Below, in pieces: positions 14,016 to 21,276 of a stretch of DNA of 33,600 nucleotides. The stretch spans positions 1 through 33,600 of the forward strand of contig DAORDI010000024.1 in NCBI GenBank assembly GCA_035345895.1. Reading direction: 5' to 3'. The notes beneath the pieces are model-generated. The model was not told where the DNA came from, did no database searches, and was given only the letters and a program-made list of their open reading frames with translations. The first letter of the stretch is position 1; each line of letters starts with the position of its first letter. The position numbers were made by a program, and so were the translations under genes. The stretch comes from DAORDI01 sp035345895. GTDB lineage: Bacteria; Spirochaetota; Leptospiria; Leptospirales; Leptospiraceae.

Positions 14016-14771
14016 TCAGAGAAGTTTCAGCAGACTCATATAAAGTAGCACCTCTGCGATCTGCTGAGCAGCTCCCAGACAGTCCCCTGTGTATCCTCCC
14101 AGTCTTTTCCGTAGATAGGAGGAGTAGAGAATCTTGAATACAGTCAAAGGGATGATACATAAAAATATTTTTTCATTACGGAAAAGAAAAAGAGGAACGG
14201 CAGAAATCAACGTGCCGAAAAGAAGTCCTGAATAGGAAATCTTCTTTGCCATCGGCTTGGATTTTCCGTTCTCGGCTGCATACTCATCTGTACGGAGAAA
14301 ATAAAGAAGAACTGCTCTGCTGAGAGAATGTGCACTTATGATAGACAGAAATATCCTATCCTTAGGCAGTTCAGAAAGAAGCTGCCATTTCAGAATCAGA
14401 AGAAGAGATATTCCCACCGTTCCAAAAGCTCCTATCCTGGAATCCTTCATAATCTGAATGATCTTCTCCCTGTCTCCGTATCCTCCTCCGAACCCGTCGC
14501 AGAAATCAGTGAACCCGTCCTCATGAAACGCACCTGTAATCAGCACGGAAAAGCACATCGAAAGAATCACTGAGACCGACGTCGAAAAAAAGAAACTTGC
14601 TCCGTAATAAACTGAACCTGAAAGAAATCCGATCAGCATTCCTGTGAGAGGAAAGTATCCGGCTGATTCATTCAGATACTCTTCTCTGAATTCCGTCGGA
14701 TACAGAGGGATTCTGCTCAGGAACATGACTGAAGTGCAGAACAGGTTCCATTGAAGCAGGATAAATTTCAT
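14016..14771 (-). CDS. cobS: Adenosylcobinamide-GDP ribazoletransferase
   Basis: CobS joins alpha-ribazole (or its phosphate) to adenosylcobinamide-GDP in the inner membrane, the last assembly step of cobalamin. The 251 residues hold the family motifs FLSRIP near the start, GAFHEDGFTDFCDGFGGG (acidic, metal-binding) at about 84-101 and GGYTGDCLGAAQQIAE near the C-terminus, with five to seven hydrophobic segments. Length is normal. Its ATG overlaps the cobT stop by 4 bases, so both are made together. It ends against the convergent membrane-protein gene. Confidence 0.93.
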   Translation of the reverse strand: MKFILLQWNLFCTSVMFLSRIPLYPTEFREEYLNESAGYFPLTGMLIGFLSGSVYYGASFFFSTSVSVILSMCFSVLITGAFHEDGFTDFCDGFGGGYGDREKIIQIMKDSRIGAFGTVGISLLLILKWQLLSELPKDRIFLSIISAHSLSRAVLLYFLRTDEYAAENGKSKPMAKKISYSGLLFGTLISAVPLFLFRNEKIFLCIIPLTVFKILYSSYLRKRLGGYTGDCLGAAQQIAEVLLYMSLLKLL

Positions 14772-15814
14772 TTTTTTCCGGATACTCCTGCCGAATCAAA
14801 TGAAGCCATATCACGCAGGAGTGCCAGTGCATTTCTCAGAAGAGGAAGAGCCGCCGCCGCTCCCGACCCCTCTCCAAGCCGCATCGAAAGATCAAGCAGA
14901 GGAACTGCACCGATTCTGCTGAGAACCGACTTGTGGGCATATTCATCGGAAACATGAGAAAATATACAAAAATTCATTATTTCAGGATAAAGTTCCCTGA
15001 CAAAAAGCAGAGAAGAAGTCACAATGAATCCGTCCACGACAATGAGTTTCGACTGAGAGGCCGCCTCCAGCATTCCTCCTGCAATCATTGCAGTCTCATA
15101 TCCTCCAAACTCTGCAAAAACCTGTACAGGAGTTCCTTCGCTGAATCTGTTTCTGCATTCTTCGAGAACCTTCAGCTTGTGAATCAGCTGAAGATCATTC
15201 AGTCCTGTTCCCCTGCCTGTGCATTCAGTGATTTCCATTCCAAGATATATCGAGGTCAGAAGAGACGCTGAAGATGTATTTCCGATTCCCATTTCACCGA
15301 ACAGAAATGTATTGCATCCTGATTCGATTTCAGTCCTGACAAGTTCTCTCCCGATGCTCAGTGCAGGATAAAGCTCATCAAGAGTCATTGCAGGTTCCTT
15401 TCTGAAATTTCTTGTGCCTTCCCGGATTTTCCTGTCGTTCAGACGAGGGTCCGGGGCAAATTTGAACCTGACCCCTGAATCTGTCAGAACAAGACGGATT
15501 CCGTTTTCTCTGCAGAGCACATTGACTGCAGCTCCCCCGCGCAGAAAATTCATCACCATCTGGTAAGTGACTTCCTGAGGATAGGCACTGATTCCTTCTT
15601 CTGCAATCCCATGATCGGAAGCAAAGATCAGAGCTGTGGGATTCAGAATCTCCGGAGTTTCTGTTCCGAATATGCTTCCAATTTTCACTGCAGCATCCTC
15701 CAGCCTTCCGAGAGAACCGAGAGGTTTCGTCTTGCTGTCCATTTTTCTTTTCAGGTTTTCCTTGAGAACTTCATCCGGCTTCGGTAGTGATATTTTCAGT
15801 ATATCTTCATTCAA
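14768..15814 (-). CDS. cobT: Nicotinate-nucleotide-dimethylbenzimidazole phosphoribosyltransferase
   Basis: CobT makes alpha-ribazole 5'-phosphate from nicotinate mononucleotide and 5,6-dimethylbenzimidazole. The 348 residues carry TKPLGSLGRLE near the start, FASDHGIAEEGISAYPQEVT, NFLRGGAAVNVL, FGEMGIGNTSSASLL, and a C-terminal LGEGSGAAAALPLLRNALAL, where the glutamate is the expected catalytic base. Length and order are standard. It overlaps the upstream solute-binding lipoprotein gene by 4 bases and cobS by 4 bases, forming a tight operon. Together with the CobC-like phosphatase at 32767-33348, it supplies the lower ligand for nucleotide-loop assembly. Confidence 0.94.
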   Translation of the reverse strand: MNEDILKISLPKPDEVLKENLKRKMDSKTKPLGSLGRLEDAAVKIGSIFGTETPEILNPTALIFASDHGIAEEGISAYPQEVTYQMVMNFLRGGAAVNVLCRENGIRLVLTDSGVRFKFAPDPRLNDRKIREGTRNFRKEPAMTLDELYPALSIGRELVRTEIESGCNTFLFGEMGIGNTSSASLLTSIYLGMEITECTGRGTGLNDLQLIHKLKVLEECRNRFSEGTPVQVFAEFGGYETAMIAGGMLEAASQSKLIVVDGFIVTSSLLFVRELYPEIMNFCIFSHVSDEYAHKSVLSRIGAVPLLDLSMRLGEGSGAAAALPLLRNALALLRDMASFDSAGVSGKK

Positions 15815-17262
15815 AATATAAATCCTCCTGCACTCGGACTGTTTCTCAGCTTGTCTGAAATCAGATAATTTTCATGAAGGGACCAGAGATAAATCCATGG
15901 AAGTTTCTCCTCCTGAATCTCTGCCGCCCGGATTCTGTTCTGAAGACTCAAGGTTCCCGATTTTGCAGAAACCTCAATGATTTTCTGCATCTCCTCGTTT
16001 TCAAAAAAACTTCTGTTTCCTCCTCCGCCAAGACTTTTTGAAGAGAATACAGGATCTATAAAATCTATTGATTCATCATTATCAGAGTACCAGGTCAGAA
16101 GTGTAATGTCACCCTTCCCTTCCGCGTTTTCTCTGTAAAGGGCAGCTTTTTCCATCATCTCCAGCTCAACCTTCAGTCCAAGATCCTTCAGATACTGAAG
16201 AATGACTGGACCCTTGGCCTTGTTTTCATCGTCTGCCCTCATTCGAAAGCTCAGCGGCTTCTGCAGTATTTCAGGATAACAGGCAGACTTTTTCAGATAA
16301 TTTCCTGCCAGTTCAGGACTGTATTCAAATTTCATTTCAGGAAGACCTGATGCAAATTTCTTCGGAAAGGAATACACTGTATCCTCAGCAAGCCCCAGAA
16401 ACAGCCTGTCCATGATCTTTTTTCTGTCTATTGAATGATTGAGTGCCAGCCGGAAGTTTCTGTCAAAGCAGGGGTTTCTCCAGTTGACTGCGGCATACTG
16501 CACTGATCTCCCCTTTACCTGAACAGCTGATCCCTTCCCGGAAAGTCTGTCTGTGAAATAATAAGGAATTTTAATAAGATCCAGCTGATGTTTTTCAAAA
16601 AGATAAATTGAGGTAAAGCTGTTGGAAGCGTTTTTCAGCCGGACAGTTTCAGGATATTCCTTCGGTGCCGACTCTGTTCTGAGAAGAGTAAGATCCGAAT
16701 TCCTGTTCCACTCAGTGATCCTGTACAGACCTTCAGAGACAAAGGATTTGTTTTTTTTGTACTCAGATTCCGAGTATATGGAGGAGTATGAAGAGGAAAG
16801 AAGTGAGAGAGTTTCATTTTGTCCGATCTCAGAAACGATTCTGAAGCTGACCTCATCTATTTTTTCTATATTTTTTAATGATAAAAACATCGACCTGAAA
16901 GGTGACTTCTCCGTCTTCCCCCTGCCGAGGCAGAAGATGACATCATCCGATTTCAGAAAACCTTTCTTAAGAGTGAAGACAGAAGATCCGTCCGGCTCAT
17001 TTCTGAAATCAGCGAGATCAGGCTGAAATACACCTTCCTCATTTTTCATTACAAGTCTTCTGTAAACAAGAGAAGCAAGTTTTCTCCCGGTCAGATCCGC
17101 TGCAAAAAGAGGATCGGCAGAAGAAGGATCGGAGGGGATTCCAATTACCCATACACGCTCAGAAACTGCATCCGTTCTCCGACAGAACTGAGTGATGATG
17201 ACAATGCTAAGGAGCAGAATCGGAAGGATCTTTTTTCTTTTCATTTGATCTGTTGAATTCAT
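15811..17262 (-). CDS. Family 5 extracellular solute-binding lipoprotein
   Basis: This 483-residue protein starts with a basic tip, a hydrophobic helix and the lipobox-like IITQFC, then reads like an OppA/NikA-type binding protein: ADPLFAADLTGRKLASLVYR, FTLKKG, SEGLYRITEW, FRLALNHSIDRKKIMDRL, and late ILQYLKDLGLKVELE. The usual pattern of SBP family 5 is clear although the protein is short for the family. Such proteins catch peptides, nickel or other solutes for an ABC transporter; no permease or ATPase gene is here. It is translationally coupled to cobT, which suggests a cargo related to cobalamin or its lower ligand; that is inference. ATG 17262 overlaps the previous gene by 56 bases and has AAAGGA a few bases upstream; ATG 17244 is possible. 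Confidence 0.82.
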   Translation of the reverse strand: MNSTDQMKRKKILPILLLSIVIITQFCRRTDAVSERVWVIGIPSDPSSADPLFAADLTGRKLASLVYRRLVMKNEEGVFQPDLADFRNEPDGSSVFTLKKGFLKSDDVIFCLGRGKTEKSPFRSMFLSLKNIEKIDEVSFRIVSEIGQNETLSLLSSSYSSIYSESEYKKNKSFVSEGLYRITEWNRNSDLTLLRTESAPKEYPETVRLKNASNSFTSIYLFEKHQLDLIKIPYYFTDRLSGKGSAVQVKGRSVQYAAVNWRNPCFDRNFRLALNHSIDRKKIMDRLFLGLAEDTVYSFPKKFASGLPEMKFEYSPELAGNYLKKSACYPEILQKPLSFRMRADDENKAKGPVILQYLKDLGLKVELEMMEKAALYRENAEGKGDITLLTWYSDNDESIDFIDPVFSSKSLGGGGNRSFFENEEMQKIIEVSAKSGTLSLQNRIRAAEIQEEKLPWIYLWSLHENYLISDKLRNSPSAGGFIF

Positions 17263-17458
17263 CAGTCCTTTTTACTAAATGAAATATTCCTATTCCAAAA
17301 CCGAGCAGAGCGCCGACCATTACTCCCCAGGGAGAAAAGGAAAATCTTTCTTCCAGCCAGCTTCCGGCAAGGATGAACCCTACTATAATAATTCCAAACT
17401 CTGTTCCCAGGCTTGAGAGATTCCAGATGCTCATAGGAGGAGGATTCTGCGGTTTCAT
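17207..17458 (-). CDS. AtpZ/AtpI-like small membrane protein
   Basis: This 83-residue protein has two hydrophobic hairpin helices, GTEFGIIIVGFILAGSWLEE and WGVMVGALLGFGIGIFHLVK, followed by a charged tail. The layout and the LGFGIGIFHL pattern match the AtpZ/AtpI family, which is linked with assembly or ion supply of the F-type ATP synthase. No ATP synthase gene is in view, so the assignment rests on shape alone. It overlaps the solute-binding gene and likely leads the cob operon. No clear ribosome site precedes the chosen ATG, and a start at MSIWNL is equally possible. Confidence 0.65.
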   Translation of the reverse strand: MKPQNPPPMSIWNLSSLGTEFGIIIVGFILAGSWLEERFSFSPWGVMVGALLGFGIGIFHLVKRTDEFNRSNEKKKDPSDSAP

Positions 17459-17653
17459 TACAAGTACAGAAAATAATCATTCCTCATTTCTGCAAGAAAG
17501 AATCCGGGGAATGAATTCTTTATCCTAAGCTAAAAAACCCTTCACTTAAGCAAAGACAAATGGAATGCGCACAGGCCGAGAAATTCATTGCACTCAGTAC
17601 TGAATTTACGTTAATTTTCTTTACAAAAACAGACACTGCATAAAATATCCCGC

Positions 17654-18481
17654 ATGTCCAACAAAAAGAAGAAAGACCACAACAAGAGTGAGGCACAGGA
17701 ATGCAGTCATTGCGGAAGGCCGGATACTGCGAGTTACAGCCTTTGGGACAGCAGTGACCCTTTTATTAAGGCTTTTCAGATTGAAAAGAAATTGAAATTC
17801 GGTGATCTGGTTTCCTGTCCAGAGTGCAAAAGCCGCTGGCTCAAACTGCCAAATCCGAGAAACAAGGAATCCAATTATGTCAGCCTGGATTTTATTCCGG
17901 ACAACTCAGTACCGAAGCTTACAGAATGGGATGCGATGGATTTGAAAGTCACTGCAGCACAGAAAAAAGTTTTGAAAGAAATCGGTGCGACTCCTCCGGA
18001 TGCCTATACAAACGGATCGGAATATATCCGCTTTCCCTGCAGATGCATTCTGAAAGACGGAAGAAAACTCGATATGTGCATTCTGGAATTCAGAAGGGTA
18101 CTGCCTGAAACCGACGGAGACCGGGAGCTTATTTTCCTGAACGATGTAAAAGAAATCCTTCCGTCCGAACATACACTTTCCAAAAAAGTGCGTTATGCAA
18201 CAACTCGTGCTGAGGAGATCAGAAACAGTTATGCCCCCACAGTTGTAAAACTTCCTACAGGAGGAAAATTCATTTTCAACTGGACAACAGATTTCTTTGC
18301 TTCAAAAAAAATCAAAGGTTCTGAAATTACAGAGGTTCTTATGGAAGATCCTTTTGAGATCAAAACAGCAGATGCAGATGAGATAGGACAATTGATTCCC
18401 TACAATCAGACTGTAATTTATGCCCACTGGGACGATGAACTTCTGGAGTTTGAACTGAATGAGAACAATCTGAAGGAATGA
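17654..18481 (+). CDS. Zinc-ribbon protein of unknown function
   Basis: This 275-residue soluble protein opens with a lysine-rich leader (SNKKKKDHNKSEAQ) and a two-part zinc ribbon, CSHCGRP near residue 17 and CPECKSRW near residue 55. The middle and C-terminal parts are mixed alpha/beta with no family I recognise; FPCRCILKDGRKLDMCI adds three more cysteines. No signal peptide or membrane helix is seen. No ribosome site is seen: the ATG lies only 7 bases after TAAAAT, with TTTACA 15 bases further up, so the mRNA may be leaderless. It stands alone between divergent and convergent neighbours. Confidence 0.7.
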   Translation: MSNKKKKDHNKSEAQECSHCGRPDTASYSLWDSSDPFIKAFQIEKKLKFGDLVSCPECKSRWLKLPNPRNKESNYVSLDFIPDNSVPKLTEWDAMDLKVTAAQKKVLKEIGATPPDAYTNGSEYIRFPCRCILKDGRKLDMCILEFRRVLPETDGDRELIFLNDVKEILPSEHTLSKKVRYATTRAEEIRNSYAPTVVKLPTGGKFIFNWTTDFFASKKIKGSEITEVLMEDPFEIKTADADEIGQLIPYNQTVIYAHWDDELLEFELNENNLKE

Positions 18482-18505
18482 TTCATTAATTAGGTCCTCG
18501 TCAGA

Positions 18506-19036
18506 TCAGCGGTTCCTGCATCGAATGTAGAACTCATCCAAGTCTTTCTGAGATCTGATAAAATACAGACTGTTTTGAGGGATCAGCCTGCAGTAGGCAG
18601 ATTTACTGATTTTAAACAGCAGCCATGTTGCTGCAAGCAGACAGTACATCTGCAGTCTGTATTTTCTGCGGTTCTGATCCCTTACTCTTGCCCGCAGACG
18701 TTTCCAAAGTTCCTGAAATGGAAAATCAAATACAATAAAGCTGATTTCTCTCTCTCTGACAGAGTTCAGGACACTGCACAGAATATTCTTGAACAGAAAA
18801 TGAACTCCTTCATAAACAATACTTCTGTTCTTATATTTTTTAAATTCTCCGAGAATATCGCTGTGAACTGAAAAAATATAGTTCAGAATATTTCCATATT
18901 GATCTGAAAGGTGCAGACTGTCTCTGTACCTGCAGTCATAATGAAAACATACATAACCAAGTTCTTCAAATTTCTTTGAAAATGTTGTCTTGCCTGCATT
19001 CGTCGGACCTATAAAGATCAGGATTTCAGTTTTCAC
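18506..19036 (-). CDS. P-loop kinase-like protein
   Basis: This 176-residue protein begins with a strand and Walker A loop (IFIGPTNAGKTTFSKKFEE) and later has IVYEGVHFLF and ISFIVFDFPF strands with an Arg-rich stretch (LRARVRDQNRRKYRL), the usual lid of small-molecule or nucleotide kinases of the P-loop superfamily. The substrate is unknown. The start is GTG, with GAGAGA upstream, 7 bases after the stop of the phytoene-synthase-like gene, so the two form an operon and may act on the same isoprenoid or lipid product; that link is inferred. Confidence 0.68.
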   Translation of the reverse strand: MKTEILIFIGPTNAGKTTFSKKFEELGYVCFHYDCRYRDSLHLSDQYGNILNYIFSVHSDILGEFKKYKNRSIVYEGVHFLFKNILCSVLNSVREREISFIVFDFPFQELWKRLRARVRDQNRRKYRLQMYCLLAATWLLFKISKSAYCRLIPQNSLYFIRSQKDLDEFYIRCRNR

Positions 19037-19043
19037 TTGTCTC

Positions 19044-19877
19044 TCACTGATACAAAGCAGACGCTCTGTTTATCTTTCTCAGTCTTTGTTGGTACATTTT
19101 CCTGAGAAAAAAATATAAAAATGAGTATTTTAAATATTTCATATCCTCAAAAACCTCCTCTGCAGTTTTCAGCTGGCACCTGCATTTCCTATTCATCCAA
19201 TCCTTGAACTGCTTTGAATGCAGTGGGCCTGGTCTTTCTCCGTTCAAATCTTCATCCTGAATGCCGAATTCCTCAATTTCCTCAAGACTGATATTTATAT
19301 AACCGGATTCGATATCTTCATCAAAATCAAGCAGCATATCTGTCTGAATGTAAAGCCAGGCCATTTTTCTTTTCAGACTTTCATTGATGCAGCCCGGTTT
19401 TCCGAAACAGAATTCTGTCAGCTCAAGCGCAGCAGAACCGATCAGTTCAATTCTCCTGTCCAGATCATCCTTTTTCAGAAATTTTTTTTCTTTTCTGATT
19501 AAATCCAGGGAAAAACTGCTGAAGACTTTTTCCACAGCATTTTTCAGAAAATTATTTTCCTGAACACTGATGAGCCTGTATGCCTCCCTCCCCAAAATCT
19601 CTTCCTCAGCTTCCGGATCTTTTCCCTGAAATATAATTTTTTTCTGTCTTTCGAGAAAATCCTTCAAGCGGGAAAGATCGGAATCTTTTTTATCTATTTG
19701 ATTATCTATCCATTTAAAATATGCATACAGAATGAAATAATATCCTGTATTTTTTCTGCTGAAAATGAGCCCAATTCTATGATACCAATGCAGATTTTCC
19801 GTTCGGACATAAACTGAGCAGAGGGGCAGAACTTCATAGGGGAATGGGATATCTGACACATTTTTCTCCAAGGCCAA
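19044..19877 (-). CDS. Squalene/phytoene synthase-like protein
   Basis: The 277 residues show the two acidic motifs of head-to-head prenyl synthases: FKWIDNQIDKKDSD (DxxxD) near residue 55 and IQTDMLLDFDEDIESGY near residue 185. YYFILYAYF precedes the first motif, as in the family. These enzymes condense two prenyl diphosphates into squalene or phytoene. After the second motif the usual arginine/proline (gR.Y.P) is replaced by GYINIS, so activity may differ. The start is TTG 19877 or TTG 19871; an in-frame stop lies just upstream and no ATG is available. It diverges from the lpxB fragment. Confidence 0.75.
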   Translation of the reverse strand: MALEKNVSDIPFPYEVLPLCSVYVRTENLHWYHRIGLIFSRKNTGYYFILYAYFKWIDNQIDKKDSDLSRLKDFLERQKKIIFQGKDPEAEEEILGREAYRLISVQENNFLKNAVEKVFSSFSLDLIRKEKKFLKKDDLDRRIELIGSAALELTEFCFGKPGCINESLKRKMAWLYIQTDMLLDFDEDIESGYINISLEEIEEFGIQDEDLNGERPGPLHSKQFKDWMNRKCRCQLKTAEEVFEDMKYLKYSFLYFFLRKMYQQRLRKINRASALYQ

Positions 19878-19956
19878 GCTCTTAAATGCATTTATTTACC
19901 AATTTATTAATATACAAAAATCAGTAAAATGCATTCCATATATTAGATATGACTTT

Positions 19957-20091
19957 ATGACAAAGAAACGGGATATGCTTAAAAGAATACTGATTGTTTC
20001 CGGAGAACATTCAGGGGATTTGCTGGGAGCCGATCTGATGAAACAGATGAAACTTGCAAAATCAGTCTTTTTTTGCTGTATTTCTTTCTAA
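19957..20091 (+). pseudogene. lpxB: lpxB 5' fragment (lipid A disaccharide synthase)
   Basis: Forty-four residues start MTKKRDMLKRILIVSGEHSG and continue DLLGADLMKQMK, the N-terminal strand-loop-helix of LpxB (ili.aGE.SGDllGa.L...lk), with its diphosphate-sugar fold beginning. Homology stops near 20055, after KLAKS, where the frame becomes SVFFCCISF and ends. LpxB proper is about 380-400 residues, so some 90% is missing. The break coincides with the 3' end of the minus-strand hydrolase gene (stop at 20062-20064), which marks a rearrangement junction. An intact lpxB must lie elsewhere if the organism makes lipid A. No ribosome site precedes the ATG. Confidence 0.75.
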
Positions 20092-20793
20092 TTCTTTTTT
20101 ATATATAAAGTATAAAAACTTTCTGCTTTCAGGATTTCCAAGAGGGTCATTTTTGAGAGCCCTGTCCCAGGTATAAACTTTAATTTCCGGATGAACATTC
20201 GCAAAAAGCCAAGGGTCGCGGATATAGCCTGATTCCAGATTTGCGCAGGCCATCTGCATTGTCTGCTCCATCTGGGAAATGTTTTTTACCCAGTCGAGAT
20301 AATTATTGAAAAACTCCAGGTAAGGCGGGGCTTCAAACATATCCCAGAAAGGATCTTTGTCCTCAAAAAACCATTTCGTAAAATGAAGCATATGCGGCTC
20401 TTTTGTCTTCTGCCTCTGAAAAAGAAGAACAGGGTTCAGCAGAATGATATTGTTCAGTTTAAAAGAAATGGAATTTGCCAGAAAAAGTGCCGCCGCCGCA
20501 GAATATCCCCTGGCTATGATGCAGGTTTTTCGCGGAACAGAAGTGATCACAGATTCCATTTTCTCGAGAGTTTTCTGAAGGGCCTCCGAATCCTGTACAA
20601 GAAACTCCTTGCCCGCCCAGGAATGAAAGTAATGAATCATTGAATTTTCTGCGAGAAAGTCCCTTAAAAAACGGACTGCAGATCTTTTTTCAGGTTGAAA
20701 GAAATCGTCCAGAAATACAACTGAAGAACCAGAGGTTTCCCCAAAAGTTTCAAATTCCAGGATGTCTTTATGATTGATTTTGCTTGAAATCAT
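20062..20793 (-). CDS. Alpha/beta-hydrolase-like protein
   Basis: This 243-residue protein has the fold pattern of alpha/beta hydrolases: VVFLDDFF early, HYFHSWAGKEF, then CIIARGYSAAAALFLAN, where the serine in GYSAA would be the nucleophile of a modified GxSxG elbow, followed by NIILLNPVLLF. A late acid and histidine are plausible in the NVHPEIKVYTWDRALKND part but not sure. No signal peptide is seen. Its 3' end overlaps the 5' fragment of lpxB on the other strand, so a rearrangement joined them. ATG 20793 follows a poor ribosome site. The substrate is unknown; an esterase or thioesterase role is possible. Confidence 0.6.
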   Translation of the reverse strand: MISSKINHKDILEFETFGETSGSSVVFLDDFFQPEKRSAVRFLRDFLAENSMIHYFHSWAGKEFLVQDSEALQKTLEKMESVITSVPRKTCIIARGYSAAAALFLANSISFKLNNIILLNPVLLFQRQKTKEPHMLHFTKWFFEDKDPFWDMFEAPPYLEFFNNYLDWVKNISQMEQTMQMACANLESGYIRDPWLFANVHPEIKVYTWDRALKNDPLGNPESRKFLYFIYKKELERNTAKKD

Positions 20794-20826
20794 GAGGGAA
20801 TATAGAATTATGCTTTTTTAGGGAAG

Positions 20827-20902
<76 letters not shown>

Positions 20903-20967
20903 CTGAGACGAGTTTTTAACTCAGGTTTGTCGAGTCAAACACAATTATTCCTTGGAGGAAAGAGGAT

Positions 20968-21276
20968 ATGCAGGATAATCTGGAAAAGCTGAAGAAAGAA
21001 AATGAGGAAATGAAACTCATTATAAAAGGATACGAAAAGGTGCTTCGTCTCAATGAAAAGGAACTGTCTAATGCAGATGAAATCATTAAGATGTATGAAT
21101 CTATTCTGTCTTATGCTTCCAGTGAACTGAAAAACGCTCAGGAAACAATGAAAGCCTCCGATATCGTGTCCAATATTTCCCGTGAAGAACTGATGGAAGC
21201 TTTAGTGCGGATCAAGGAGCTGGAGCTTCAGAACAGAAAACTGAGGGAAGAGTCCCTGAAACTCAATCTGAAATAA
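20968..21276 (+). CDS. Coiled-coil protein, partner of the GAF/PP2C regulator
   Basis: Almost the whole 102-residue chain is one long charged heptad helix (DNLEKLKKENEEMKLIIKGY ... RIKELELQNRKLREESLKLN), broken only by a short SDIVSNISREEL linker. It has no signal peptide or membrane helix. A strong ribosome site GGAGGAAAGAGG precedes the ATG. Its stop codon touches the GTG start of the next gene with no spacer, so it is probably a dedicated coiled-coil partner or dimerisation subunit of that phosphatase. Function is inferred from position only. Confidence 0.75.
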   Translation: MQDNLEKLKKENEEMKLIIKGYEKVLRLNEKELSNADEIIKMYESILSYASSELKNAQETMKASDIVSNISREELMEALVRIKELELQNRKLREESLKLNLK

